Positions 33,765 through 46,938 are shown, counted from the first letter of the stretch. The stretch is DNA of 64,000 nt from Nelumbo lutea (GCA_022828595.1 JAKGHH010000004.1:21584372-21648371), one strand, 5' to 3'. Numbers and translations: made by a program. The notes: generated by a model not told the origin, from the letters alone.

Positions 33765-33830
33765 TCATGATAAAGCAACTATCTTGGGGAAGATGAGTCA
33801 TGATAAAGCAACTATCTTGGGGAAGATGAG
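33765..33830. repeat. 33-bp tandem duplication at a copia LTR edge
   Basis: Two identical 33-bp copies (33765-33797 and 33798-33830), each starting TCATGATAAAGCAAC. They span flanking DNA and the first bases of the left LTR. Confidence 0.85.
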
Positions 33831-34640
33831 TCACTGTAACTTAGGAACTTAGGAGGAGAAGCTCTAAGGTGTGTCTGAAGACATTGTCCTTAAAACGTTA
33901 TTTGCCCCCACTTATTTTTACTGAGTTTGTTGTTGGGTTATAGGCAAATTCGTTCTCAGGATACAATAACCTTAGGCGAGAATCTGTAACCAGCAAAATT
34001 GAAGAGTCTCCAAAGGAACCTTTTGTGAGACTGTAGCAGACCGGACTAAGAGAGAGAGATAGTGAATTTCGAAATTGTGTGTTTTGGAGTCTGATTCATG
34101 CTCCTTAAATAATTTGTGAAGAGGTATGGGGAAAAGATAGGTGTTGGTTTAGAGAAGACACCTTGAACAGTCACAATTTCAACCATTGTGACTGTTTAAA
34201 AAGTTGTTAATAGTTGGTGACTGTTAACTTTGAATTGTGCCTCTTGATCACACCCGATCGAATCGTGACCGTTGATCTCATCAACGGTCATCAACACACC
34301 AAAACCAGAGCCACCCATCACGAGCCACGCGGGTGCGAGAAAAGTGCGAGCAAAGTGCGCCTCTAAAGCGCCTCATTGCGCCACACACACGCGTGCGCGC
34401 GTGTTGCGCGGTATCGAATCCCCATACTCTCCTCTGCTAATTCTAAGGAGTGTAAATCAGATCCTATTGAAATACTAAAAACAAACATTGTAATTATCCA
34501 ATGTGGGACAAGTTCAAAACTGGGCTTTTTTTTTGTAAGAGAAAAACCGATGTTTCAACCAAGTGTGCAGGTGCAATTTCTCATGTAATTGACCAATCAA
34601 ACCCATTGGATTTAATCTCTTATGAGATTAAAATCCAACA
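33815..34640 (-). repeat. 3' LTR of copia C1
   Basis: It is 826 bp on the left side, ending CCAACA. A 12-bp hairpin, AACAGTCACAAT (34166-34177) with ATTGTGACTGTT (34185-34196), is conserved exactly in the other LTR. The flanking purine tract on the minus strand reads GTGGGGAAT. Confidence 0.9.
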
Positions 34641-35184
34641 ATTCCCCACATTGATTGATCAATTACATAGTTCTCCCTCAATCCAAACTACTATGTCACA
34701 GTTATGCATACAAAATGTGTTTATCAACTTAAACATCTTGTTAGTATAGTTATCTCAGAGCCTTGTCAAAATTATTGGTGGTAAGACCTTAAACCAACTA
34801 CTCTCAAGACATACCGGAGACACCTATACACATAAAAATGTTCAGTCTCTACAAGAGTTTCAAATTTTGCTCAGCACTGTTATGGCCATGTGCTTCTTTC
34901 CTGGTTTCATGAACAATCCCGAGAGCAAACCCAAACCCTTATGAGAAACGGCACCACTTCAATGTTCACATAGGTGAAGCTCCACTATGTGCTCCATTAT
35001 TTGACACATTTCAGAACTTCATTAAGAGTTTATCTCAACCTCTCATCATAACGGACATCAATGTTTATGTTGTGATGGGAAATTTCTCAATGTCAATGCT
35101 AACAGTCACATTGTTATAACTTGTTACCCATTAAACCCAATACTGATGGCTTTTCAGTTCAGGTTGGGTTACCATTACAGGTGA
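34641..35184 (-). other. Untranslated region between pol and 3' LTR of C1
   Basis: Non-coding element DNA between the polyprotein stop and the 3' LTR. No extra ORF was recognised. Confidence 0.6.
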
Positions 35185-35526
35185 CTAAGTAAAGGGTTTT
35201 AATCCCATCTCTTTGGTTGTCATTCTTACCAATTCTCTGGCTAAACCCTTAGTAAGAGTATCAACCAAGTTTTTACTTGACCTCACATAGGTTATAGTGA
35301 TGACTCCATCTTGAATCAGTTGCCTAACAAATTCATGTCTCAGACTTATATGTTTGGACTTACCATTGTAGGTACCACTGTAGGCCCTTGATAGAATTGC
35401 CTCACTATCATAGTAAATGGAAATTTGAGGCATAGGACTAGGCCAAAGTTTTATATCCAATAATAAATTCCCAATCCATTCAGCCTCTTTTCCAGCAGCC
35501 GCTAAGGCTATGAATTCGGATTCCAT
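35185..35526 (-). pseudogene. RNase H of copia C1
   Basis: The copia RNase H C-terminal half is readable: [30 protein letters not shown] and [14 protein letters not shown], ending with a stop at 35185. Some sequence between this and the reverse transcriptase (about 35527-35738) lies in other frames. Confidence 0.88.
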
Positions 35527-35738
35527 GGTCGAGTGAGATATACAAGTTTGTCTCTTTGATGCCCAAGAGATCGCACCCCCACCAAGGACAAAAATCCATC
35601 CAGATGTGGACTTGTTATCTCTATTACCGGTAATCCAAGTTGCATCAGTGTACCCTTCTACTATAGATGGAAATCACAATAAAAGAATCCAAGTTCCAAG
35701 GTTCTCTTGAGATACCCAAGAACTCTTCCAATTGCCTT

Positions 35739-36483
35739 CTAGTGCTCTACACCGGGATTACTTGTAAACCGACTGGGTTTACTTACTGCAAATGCAATAT
35801 CAGGTCTAGTACAAAGCATAGCATACATCAAGCTCCCTACTGCACTAGCATACTCAAGTTGTGCAATTGCTCTACCAGTATTTTCTACTAGCTTTATACT
35901 AGAATCATATGGCGTGCTATATTCTTTAAACCCTAAATGCTTAAATTTCTCAAATACTTTCTCAATATAATGTGATTGGCTTAGTGCATAGCCCCTACTA
36001 TGCTTTTTAACTTTTATTCCCAAAATGGTATCTACTTCTCCTAAATCTTTCATCTTGAAAACAGATGATAAGTAGTTTTTAGTTTCATTTATGCCATCCA
36101 TATTTGTACCCACAATAAGCATATCATTCACATAAAGACACACAATTACTCCATAATTTTCAGTGAATTTTGAGTAGATGCATCTATCAACACTATTATG
36201 TTTAAAACCAAAAGTTAGAATGCAAGAAACAAGTTTCTCATGCCACTGTTTAGGTGCTTGTTTTAATCCATATAGTGATTTAACCAGTTTACAGACTTTC
36301 TTCTCGTTTCCAAGAAAAACAAATCCTTCTAGTTGTTCCATGTAAACCTCTTCATTTAAATCACCATTTAAGAAAGCAGTTTTAACATCCATTTGGTTAA
36401 CAGATAAGTGATAAATGGATCCTAATGCTATAAGTGTTCTAATAGAAGTTGTTCTAGCCACTGGTGCATAGATGTCAAAGTAA
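35739..36483 (-). pseudogene. Reverse transcriptase of copia C1
   Basis: Motif A (NQMDVKTAFLNGDL) and the SLYGLKQAPKQWHEKL region are intact. The catalytic YVDD box reads YVND at 36123-36134, losing the first of the two metal-binding aspartates. A one-base shift near 36484-36500 separates it from the upstream part of the domain (KCKWVFRRKY, RLVAKGLNQK). Confidence 0.9.
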
Positions 36484-37371
36484 TCAATCCCTTCCTTTTT
36501 GATTAAGTCCTTTGGCTACCAATCTAGCCTTAAAAGTTTGCACAGTTCCATCAGTGTTGTATTTTCTTCTAAACACCCATTTACATTTTATTGGTTTTGA
36601 TCCTGGAGGCAGATCTACTAATACCCATGTGTTATTTGACATTATTGAATTCATTTCATCATTTATAACTTCCTTCAAAAAGGCAGCATCTCTAGAGGTC
36701 ATGGCCTCACTATAGGTTTTTTGATCATTTTCAATGTTTAGGACAATGGGTATTTTATTTAAAATCTTCTCTCTATCAGCCTCAACCAAAAATACAATTG
36801 ACTGAGCAGAGATAAAATCTGAACCTAAGTGTTTCTCTGTTCTTTGTCTTTGACTTCTTCTAAGTCCTATTGTAGATGTTATAGTTGTGTCATTTCTTCT
36901 TTCAGTCTCATTATTATCAACAAGTATTGAGATCTGAGTTTCTTTGTCATTTTCTGTGGATTCTTTTTCTACAGGTTCAAAACACAGTTTATTTTCAAAG
37001 AATTCAACATCTCTAGTTTCAATTATTATGTTGGACTCTAAGTCTAGACGCCTATAGGCCTTGCTATGTTTTACATATCCAACAAACATACTTTTCTTAG
37101 CTCTAAGTCCTAATTTGGTTCTTTTAGGATCTGAAACTCTATAATATGCTAAGCACCCCCACACTTTTAGATATGTTAAATTAGGTTTTCTTCCTGTCCA
37201 TAATTCATATGGGCATTTGTTATTAACTCTAGAAACAATTATGTTATGTAAATGGCAGGATGTTAGGAGTGCTTCCTCCAACATGTTTAAGAGTGCATTA
37301 ATTTTTAATAACATGCAGTTTATCATTTCTGTAAGTGTTCTATTTTTCCTTTCAGTCAGACCATTCTACTA
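36484..37371 (-). pseudogene. Integrase C-terminus and linker of copia C1
   Basis: It starts just after two consecutive TAG codons (37371-37366), where copia integrases usually have Gln-Gln before Asn-Gly. NGLTERKNRTL includes the catalytic glutamate. The CPYELWTGRKPNLTYLKVWG and FVGYVKHSKAYR regions and the linker to reverse transcriptase follow in one frame. Confidence 0.88.
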
Positions 37372-38547
37372 AGGGGTATAGGGAGCAGAACACTGATGTA
37401 TTATTTCAAATTCTTCACAAAAAGAATTAAACTCATTTTTAAAGTATTCAACACCCCTATCACTTCTAAGGATTTTAATTTTCTTTTCTAATTGATTTTC
37501 AACTTCAGTCTTATATAGTTTAAACATATCAAAGGCTTCATCCTTAGTTCTCATAAGGCAGACATAGGTGTACCTAGAAAAATCATCTATAAATGTTATG
37601 AAGTATCTCTTGCCTCCTCTAATTAATACACCATTGAGTTCACAAATGTCAAAATGGATTAGTTCTAGAAGTTGAGAATTTCTCTCAACACTAGGGAAAT
37701 GTTTCTTAGCCATTTTAGATTTTACACATATTTCACATTTTTCAGTTGATTCATTATTGTAAGCAATTATATGTAGTTTCTTCATGTTCTTTATGGATTT
37801 AAAATTCAAGTGTGCTAATCTATCATGCCATAAAGAGAAAGAATCAACAATATAAGCAGAAACTTTTCCTTCATTAATACTTAATTTGAACATACCATTA
37901 CAATCATATCCCTTTCCAACAAACATCACATTCTTGGATATGATTAGTTTGTCGGATTCAAAGACAACTTTGAATCTCTTCTTACAAACAAGATTTACTG
38001 AGACCAAGTTCTTTCTAATGTCAGGAACATGGAGAACATTCAGGAGAGTCAGTGTCTTTCCGGAGGTGAAGTCCAACTCTACGCTGCCTCTTCCAGCAAC
38101 TTTGGCACATGTTTGGTTTCCCATCTGTACCTCCTGGCCATCAGTCACTTCTTCATATGTCTTGAATAAAGACTTGTCCTTACAAATATGGACTGTGGCG
38201 CCTGAATCAAACCACCATCCAGAAGATGATTCTGCTATGTTGACTTCAATAGCCATGGCCACAAGATTGTCTTCTACCATGTTTGCAAACTTGGTTCCGC
38301 CTTTTCGATGTCGGTAGATTTGGGCATAATGCCCCTTCTTTCTACAAGCATAGCAGGATTCTTTCTTATTGTTGCTCTTTTTGAAGTTTCCATCCTTCTT
38401 CTTTACTTGTAATGTAGGGTTAGTCTTCTTCGATTCGTTTTCCACAAAATTTACCTTAGAGTTTAACATACCGGTTAGGGTCTTATCCCTACTATCTCTA
38501 ATTCGAGACTCTTCTTCAATACGAAAGTGTTGTTGAATTTGCTCCAA
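37369..38547 (-). pseudogene. Protease and integrase core of copia C1
   Basis: A damaged zinc knuckle (CYACRKKGHYAQIY, last Cys changed to Tyr) is followed by protease with an intact WWFDSGATVHIC active site. Next come the pre-integrase zinc region (LWHDRLAHLNFKSI, CEICVKSK) and the integrase core (FITFIDDFSRYTYV, ILRSDRGVEY). The frame is open for 392 residues up to the TAG pair. Confidence 0.92.
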
Positions 38548-38552
38548 GGTAA

Positions 38553-39123
38553 GTTATTCAGCTTTGTGCAAAAGCTTCTTCCTATAATCCTTCCAAGAGG
38601 GTGGAAGTTTGGCAATGATTGCTCCCACTTGGAAAGATTCAGAAAGGATGATGTTAAGGGATCGGATTTTATTGACTATCACCTATAGTTCATGAACTTG
38701 CTCCATTATAGGTTTATGGTCGTTCATGGTGAAGTCAAAGTATTCTGCAATAAGATATTTATTCGTACTTGCTTCTTGCACCTTGTATTTGAATTCCAGG
38801 GCCTTCTAGATATCTTTTGGAGATGTAAGTTCCTTGTAGAAGTTGTAGAGCCGGTCTGATAAAGCATTCAGTATGTGTCCTCGGCACAGAAGTGAGTCAT
38901 CTTCCCGTTTTGCTCTTTCCTTCTTTAGTTTCTCAGGGTCTTTGTCAGTGGGTTCTGGAAGTGATTGCAAATTTGGGTCCAACAGATAGTATAGCTTCAA
39001 TGTGGTCAGAAAGAAGATCATTTTGTCTTGCCATCGGCTGAAATTTGCTCCATCGAACTGGTCTAGTCGAACAAGATCTTGGTTTATCATCTTGATCGAA
39101 GTCATGCTTGCTTCCGCCTCCAT
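38553..39123 (-). pseudogene. gag of copia C1
   Basis: ATG at 39123 (M-E-A-E-A-S-M). The N-terminal part reads FDGANFSRWQDKMIFFLTT and is open to a TAG at about 38806. Similarity continues in frame (KALEFKYK) to a second stop, a TAA near 38553, just before the zinc-knuckle segment. Single stop codons, not shifts, account for the damage. Confidence 0.85.
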
Positions 39124-39144
39124 TGCAGAATAACGTTCTAAAAA

Positions 39145-39941
39145 TGTTGGGAAGATGGGGTCACTGTAACTTAGGAGGAGAAGCTCTGAGGCACGTCTGA
39201 AGACACTGTCTTTAGAACGTTATTTGCCCCCACTCATTTTTACTGAGTTTGTTGTTGGGTTACAGGCAAATTCATTCCCAGGATACAACAGAGCCTTGGG
39301 CGAGAATCTGCAACCAGCAAAGTTGAAGAGTCTCCAAAGAAACCTTCTATGAGACTATAGCAGACCGGGCTGAGAGAGAGAGATAGTGAATTTCAAAATT
39401 GTGTGTTTTGGAGTCTGATTCATGCTCCTTAAATAATTTGTGAAGATGTATGAGGAAAAGTTAGGTGCTGGTTTAGAGAAGGCACCTTGAACAGTCACAA
39501 TTTCAACCATTGTGACTGTTTAAAAAGTTGTTAACAGTTGGTGACTGTTAACTTTGAATTGTGCCTCTTGATCACACCCGATCGAATCGTGACCGTTGAT
39601 CTCATCAATGGTCATCAACGCACCAAAATCAGAGCCACGCGGGTGCAAGAAAAGTGCGAGCAAAGTGCGCCTTTAAACCACACACGCGTGTGCACGCGTT
39701 GCACAGTATCGAATCCCCATACTCTCCTCTACTAATTCTAAGGAGTGTAAATCAGCTCCTATTGAAATACTGAAAACAAACATTATAATTATCCAATGTG
39801 GGACAAGTTCAAAACTGGTTTTTTTTTTTTTTTTTGTAAGAAAAAACTGATTTTTTCAACCAAGTGTGCAGGTACAATTTCTCATATAATTGACCAATCA
39901 AACCTATTGGATTTAATCTATTATGAGATTAAAATCCAATA
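39145..39941 (-). repeat. 5' LTR of copia C1
   Basis: It is 797 bp, starting TGTTGGGAAGATG on the plus strand and ending CCAATA. It matches the left LTR closely with scattered substitutions. The hairpin recurs at 39490-39501 and 39509-39520. No canonical initiator-Met primer site was seen next to it, so the primer is not assigned. Confidence 0.9.
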
Positions 39942-42900
39942 GATTAACGAAGATACTGATCAGTTGATTTGGCTCAACCTGTGACTAAATTTACCCTGAA
40001 CTGAGAATGGGTGTTCAAATGAATCAAGCACTTAGCAGTATTGAGATTTCGTTCCAAGTCATTTTTTCTTTTGTCCTTGTATTGTTTTAAGGCACAATAA
40101 GGCCACTCGGCCTTTTCCATTTTCTAATCTTACAATGTCCTCTAGGAAGAATGATGCAGTCAAAATAAGTACTATTTCAGAAAAAAAGAAAACGACTTGC
40201 TTATATATATCAAGAAGAAGCAGCACACAGTATCGGTTGGTTTTATCCCAAAAGCCTGTTCACTACTTAAATTGGTACGAGTAGCAGTATTATATGAGAA
40301 GTGTCTATGGCAAATTATAAGTGCAGCATGAGACTAGTGATAATAGTCATCAGCTGTGGCAATTATTAATTCAACCTGCCAACCCACTTTTCAAATTTCT
40401 GATTTTGGCCAAAGCAAACCTGCTTTAAGCTAGGACCAACCATCTCTCTCTCTAGATCTCTGTGTCATTATAGTATTGTATGTTCCAGTTTTTGGTTGGT
40501 TTTAAATGCTGGTTAGCATTTACAATCCCGGAAAAGACCCATCCATATTTGCCATCCAAAGCCCACTCCGGTACTCTTTGCGCTCTAGTACTGGTTTCTA
40601 GCATTAAATTATTAGTATCAGAACTAAAGACCCCACAATGATAGCAAACCATTAGTAGCCACTCAATCTCCTTTTCCATGTGCACAAAATACCAACATGC
40701 TGATGACACACTGACAATGACACCCACACTCTATTATAGGTTTAGTGTAGTGGTTTTTCTTATTGACTAAAACTACACTTATTGGTATATCAATGACACC
40801 CACAATTTGTTTGTATGAGTGATTGAAAAGAAGTTTGGAGACATTTCTGTCATTTTGAAGGGCTATTAGGTGGAAAGGTAGATTGATTGGGGGGATGTTA
40901 GTAGAGACAACTTTTATAATTTAATCTAGTTTGGCATGAATACCTAAACAGTGTTTTCCAATTTGTTGTTCATAAACAAGTTGTTGGGCCAAATCATTAG
41001 CAGAAGTGGCCATAATGCAAGACGACCAGGAGAATGCAGAGAGAAAAGTCTGTCTCCTATTCACTAATGGAGAAGCCAAAATGGTGTTTTGGAAGGTTTA
41101 TAGTTGCAACCAAACAAGCACTCGTTGTCAATCGAGACATTATTTGGCTTTTATTTTGGGTCTCTAATGGGCGGTTGGTCTGGTTGACAATTCGACTGGT
41201 GCCCATTTGGTTTCTGATGATTCGTTACACGGATTTTGTCTTCTTTTTGGATATTGGAAGAAAGTTGCCCAATAGAGAGAAAAAAAAAATTATATACTCT
41301 TACTGGTGAGAAACGGATCTAGCAATTAGACATGTTTACGAACCGGGCTCGAGCTTCAGGCCGGACCCATTCAAAATTTGACAAAAGCCAAGCCTAAGCC
41401 CAGCCCATCAACAGGTATACTAACAATCATATTTGAGGCAGAACCATTATCTCTATTGAATGGTGCTTTGTGTTTAATGGACCTGTCCAAATCTCCCAAC
41501 ACAGTCTGAGACAATAAGCTACTTTCTATTTATTATATTGGATGCTTATTATTTGGTCGGGTATAGAAAACACAATTTTTGATAATTTGGGCAATTCCCA
41601 GCGGAAGGAATCATTTATCTACTCTTACCTCATTCCCTTTGTGCATGAAACCATGAGAGTTTATACGAATCTAGATGCTTCTTTAATTTGATTTCAGGTT
41701 CAGTTTCGCCACCATGCATGGATATCCTATTATATTGATAAAAGTTGCATATATACATTGTTTACTAGGATTAATAAAAAAAAAGTTTAATACATAAAGA
41801 GTTAGTTTTGTTAAGTAATTATGAACTATAGGAAGTTTGAAAACAACTCTGAATTCTCTGCACTATAACAAACAAATTAAATTTTCTTCTTTTGTAGAGC
41901 TCTAATTAAATGTAGTGAAGTAATCATTGAGTGTTCTAAATGCTGGATGCTCTGGAGATGTTTTGTTTTATAATAGTATTTCTCTAAATGAATATTTTTT
42001 TCTTCTGTTCCTTTGAATGTTGTCACCATTGAAATTATATATTCTTTATTTTCATCAACTTAACATTTTATTTTTGATATTTTATTAAAGGCTTTATAAA
42101 TTTGAAAAGATGAGAGTGAAAAAGTTCAGATTTATCAAATATTTGCGTTTTAATTTAGAGATAACTTAGACTTTAGGGTTGTTTTCAAAACTTTTTTTTT
42201 CCATTTATAGATCAAAGCTTTGCTAGATATATTTATCAACTGCCTTAAAGGACATCAAACTCCCCATGTAATTATAATTAGAACAAAAAAAAACCAAATT
42301 CCTAATTTATTCTTTCAACACAAAGATAGTTTCAATTAAGCATACGATCCCAGAGATGAAGGATAGCATAAGCAAGACTTACAATAGTATGGATGATTAT
42401 CATCAATATATAAAGGCATGGATGTTAGAGAGCAAACAATTAATGTAGCTAGCTACCAACTTATAAGAAAAAAAAGAAAAGCAAGTTGCTTGTGGAATAT
42501 TGGGATTTGTAAGGGTAGTGAAGACTTTTACTGTAATAGATATAATGATGAGCAATAGAGAGATTGAGAAACAAAACATAATGAGGAGAATGGAGAATAA
42601 TGAACAAAACATCTCTCCTATCTCATGAGCATATATGTTTTGTGCACCAAAGAGACAAGACAAAGAGGCATCTTGGATACAGTGGATTGAACATAAGAAC
42701 AACAAAACTCCCAAATCTCATGAACAATGTGTTGTACTAGAGAGGCAGCTGCTAGCTAGCTTTAGCTTAGTACATCATATTGAATATAATGGAAGAATAG
42801 AGAGTTAGCCATCATTTAAACACAAGAATAGTAATCAACTGTATAACCTAATGCCATGACCTTGTTTTGTGTGCCATTGAGCATGAAAAATGAAAAAAAA

Positions 42901-43133
42901 AAAAAAACGAAAACGAGAGAAATAAAGAAAGAAAAGGGAAACCCACATGCCACCCACCAAAGAAGGTGGCCACTGAATTGAGGTCTCTACAGATAAGGAT
43001 GTCATTTTGGGAGGAGAAGATGTAAGCTAGGTTAGTTCTGTGCTATTGAATGGCCCCTCAAGCTCAGGGATGAAGCCCTATTCAGTTAAAAATGGAGAGT
43101 GCCCAGATTTTTTATTTTTTTTTTTCATGAGTA
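39942..43133. other. Intergenic, no gene seen
   Basis: AT-rich DNA. A 91-codon GTG-started frame at 40452-40727 (minus) matches nothing I recognise. There are no RNA genes and no clear repeat boundaries. Confidence 0.45.
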
Positions 43134-43141
43134 TCACCAAT

Positions 43142-43526
43142 TAGGGGTGTCAATGGACCAGTTTTTTGTTGAACCCCGTTCAAATTAAAATCAATTTGAA
43201 TGAATTGGATGGACCAACAAGAGATATTGAATTGGACCATTCTAGACTTAATGGTCCAAAGTATTTATTGGATTGGATTGGACTTGGTCCGTCTGTAATG
43301 AATTTCGTCCATTCATAAATGCTAGATAAGAATTTCGTTATCAATGGACCAGATTTGGGTTGAAGTTAATCTAAATTAAAATGAATTTGAACAGATTGAA
43401 TGGTCCAGACATTAAATTGAACCGGTCCAAAATATTCATTAGATTGGATTGGACCTGATTCATTTATAATCAATTTACATTGAACTGGATCGGATTGGAC
43501 CAAATCCAATCCAATTGACAACCCTA
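43142..43526. mobile_element. hAT-like MITE with TAGGGGTGTCAA ends
   Basis: TAGGGGTGTCAA on the left and TTGACAACCCTA on the right differ at one position. The flanks TCACCAAT (43134-43141) and TTACCAAT (43528-43535) are a near-perfect 8-bp duplication, with one extra A at 43527. The interior is rich in repeated GGATTGGA/TCCAATCC phrases. No transposase is encoded. Confidence 0.55.
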
Positions 43527-43535
43527 ATTACCAAT

Positions 43536-46500
43536 CTTGGGTCAGGTTAGGTATCCCCACCTAACTGAACCTAATCCCCTCTCCCAAAACCAAAATTGGC
43601 TTTATTTATTGAAATGCTTATCACCTAGAACCTACTGCCACTCCACAAAACAATAAAAAAGAGAAAGGCAATAGCATTTCACTTATCAAAGTGGTCGATT
43701 TATAATAGCTGAAACCAGAAAATAGATCTGGACTCGATCGGGGTGTGTGTTAATATTTGTTTAATACTGCGAATCAGTATCAGTTGAAAATAAATCAAAG
43801 GCAACATGCTTCTAATCTTAATAATGAAGCCTCTCTTGACCTCTCATGAACCCAAAAAAAATGGTAATTGGGACTAAATATGGAAGCATATAAACCTAAA
43901 TCTTCATGGAATATCTTGTGTTGGTTCAAAGTGTTTGCCAATAAGAACAGCTTTCCTTTCAAGGTGAAGCACCAAGCATCTGAGGAGATGTTTCTGCCTG
44001 CCCTCAGCCCTCTCTATGCTATATTGCACGGATGATGACAAAATGACGATGGGATGGAGCATTGAGCATTGAGCTACCCCAGCATTATAACTCCACCCCC
44101 ACCTTCCAAGCTCCAATATCAATTTAGGGTTCCAATATCAAAACCCAAAAAAATAAAAATTAAAAAGAAATCAATTTAATTAGGGTTCAGAGTATAGAGT
44201 CAATTTGGGGAAATTTTGATTGGCCCCTTCTCCACCAGATGGATTGAAAGATTGATTTGTCACTTTCTACAAGACTACTACACCTGATGGGGACCGGCTT
44301 GCCAAGACGATTTGTCTGCCAAAGTGAACCAGCCCACCTAGGAATCTTTCATGTGGCAGCTTAGGTCAGGTGGTTGTACAAATTAAAACCTCTAACTTAA
44401 GCCAGTCACCAACCACTATCTGTTCTATCCATGGGGCCATTTCATCAGCTCCTCAGCCCTTAATTTGCCCCTTTCCACCATCTGAAGTAGCTTTATTGAC
44501 CAGCATCAACAGGGCCCAGGTCTGACAAAGCGAACGCATGGCCAACCTAAAAGGGTCCCTTCTTTGATGGATGGTCTGCAATGCATTGACCTCATGTAGA
44601 TGAAAAGAATTATAAGTTGATTACCTAAGAAATGGATGAGACCCCTATATATACATCCATACAACCTTTTCCTCCCAAATTATACTGGTTTGAGTATGAG
44701 GTGGTTAGCTCTTAGTGACCCTCCATTTAACTTAGATCATGAAGTAAAAATGGAATTTTATTACTAATATGTGGAAATTTTTAGTTTCGGATGGTGACCA
44801 ACAGATCAACCGACCCGGATTTGATCACTGTCATATCTAATTCAAGGATCAAGCTCAAGCAAACCCCATACGTCACAGTACTAGATGTTGAAGACTGGAG
44901 TCTATACCAGCTTGGGTCGAAGGTCCAAGCCCTAAGGAGAGTTTGAACTTAGAATTACAGCGAAACATGGATGACCCACAAGTGATGACAAAAGCCCTAC
45001 AAGCTTGCCAAGTGGCAACTTTATATGGAAAGGTTACGGAACATCTCCTTAACCATCTACGATATTTTACATCACGATAGCAACATATCATCCATCCACC
45101 ACCACAGCAGGCAGAAGCTACGCAACTAGGAGGAGAGGGTGACGAAGATGATGTTATTCAAATGAAAATAATTGAATAATACCCCATTCTCTAAAGATGA
45201 CTATGATGGGTTTGGGCAATGAGCATTTCGCCATTTCAATTTTCAATGATGGACATGTGGTTCAAACAGTTCAAACTTCATAAGGGTTGGACCAAATTCT
45301 GAGCTGGCTTTGTCTGCTTGCGCTGAGTAGTTAATGCGCCTGAAAATTTGGTTGGTCACTTTCCGGTGAATTGTAAGGTAGTAGCTGGATGTATGTAGCT
45401 CATAGCGACACTTCGATCTCCATTCGTTTTCATAAAATCATTGAATGAGATCAGAAGGTTTCTGACTGCTTAAATATTGTAACTTCACAGGTGACGTGAT
45501 TAATTTAATTCACATTGATAAACAGATTGAAATGGATATAGAGAATGAATTCTTGGGAATAATAAATATGGCACTTAGTAGGTTTGGTAAGAGGAAGAGA
45601 CGTAGAGGTATCAACAAATTAATTAATTAGGCTGGAAAATCCTTGATCCGGTTCTTATTTGAACCAACATATGATAAATAGTTGATCTAATTTTGGGAAA
45701 CTTATGAGGGTAATCAATAATCGATCAATTTGTAAAGAATTTTACTATGATATGGAAAAAATATGATATTTGGAAAACTTATGATCATGTGAAATCATAA
45801 AGTGATAGCCAATTATGTGTTATTTATCAAAATTCATGAGTCAAAACTCTTACCATATCATATCTTTTCTACATCATAGATTTTCGCATTTATAAAACTG
45901 ATAATGCTACAGTATCAATAAGAAAAAATTCACAACTTTTATTTTCTTTTGTATCTTATCTTTTGATAATTCGTTGGAATGATATATATTAAACAATATG
46001 CATCAATACATTGCCATATTTTAAACTTTGACTATGAGTATGGGATCGCTAGACTAAAAGAAAACAAAAGCATTCACATCGGTAAATACCCCTTTAGCAG
46101 TTCAGAGCATATTGGAAATAATGCAATGCACCCACCAAACATTTGGTGTGCAATGCATTTCCATTTTAATTTTATTCATTTTCTATGCTCATATTATAGA
46201 TGGGTTCTCTCTAGTTGGCACACAATACTAATTAAATGATGATTACATTAATCGAGAATGAACTCCGTGTCACACGTAAAAAAGGTGAAAGAGTTGTAGA
46301 CATAGTAATATAATATTATATAAATTAGACATAATCTCTCTAGGTCGTGTACTTACTAAGAATAATAGCATGAGCAATAGAAATCAACTGGAGGAAGAAG
46401 AGGATGACGAAGATGATGGCAATGTATAAAAGGAATAAACAATTAGGTAATACTCAGACCTTAAAATACTTAAAGAAATAACTTTATTATCCACATCGAT

Positions 46501-46938
46501 AGTGGATCAAGACCTCGCAACTGCGTGCAAATTCGATTCCTATCGCTCAACAAAGCATCCCACCACCCAAAAAAAGAAATTTATTAACAATCAATTAACA
46601 AAGATTGGTAAGAGAAGACAAGGCTCACAAAAATATTAAAGAAATTTGTAACCCAAAAACTTTACAAAACTCAGGTCTTTTCATCTAACAAAGAGAGAGT
46701 ATAAAATTAAAGGCTAAAGTTGAATTCAAAAGGCCGAAAGAAGGAAATGGTGTTGAGATGTTGAGCTTATCCCCTCCTATCCAATCACTTGAGAAGCCAT
46801 GACCTCACCAGGAGAAAAATCAAGGGTAGAAAGCTGATTTTAGTGGGGCGGAGTGGAGACAAAGCCCACATGGTACAAGTGAGGGTACCACGAAATTGCG
46901 AGCCTCTTTCCATGCCATGATAAATGAATGAATGAAAG
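43536..46938. other. Intergenic, no gene seen
   Basis: AT-rich DNA with short open frames only. I looked for exon-like and miRNA-like structure and could not support any. Confidence 0.4.

Larger units (their letters stand above)
33815..39941 (-). mobile_element. Ty1/copia retrotransposon (element C1)
   Basis: About 6.1 kb, read on the minus strand: gag, protease, integrase, reverse transcriptase, RNase H, in the copia order with integrase before reverse transcriptase. LTRs are about 0.8 kb with TGTTGG...CCAACA ends. Flanks (AACTA left, GATTA right) do not form a clean target duplication, perhaps because of the local 33-bp duplication. Coding damage is moderate: a few stops, one frameshift and a changed catalytic residue. 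Confidence 0.93.

Noticed and set aside
40452..40727. A 91-codon minus-strand frame
   Set aside because: It starts with GTG, matches no family I recognise and lies in AT-rich intergenic DNA; chance is the simplest explanation.
42403..42714. Hydrophobic 103-codon minus-strand frame
   Set aside because: It starts with TTG and is T-rich; the hydrophobicity follows from base composition. I also looked for a miRNA precursor here and found no convincing hairpin.
43904..44122. Possible exon or miRNA precursor near 44000
   Set aside because: The peptide is not recognised, and no known mature miRNA or long stem was seen.
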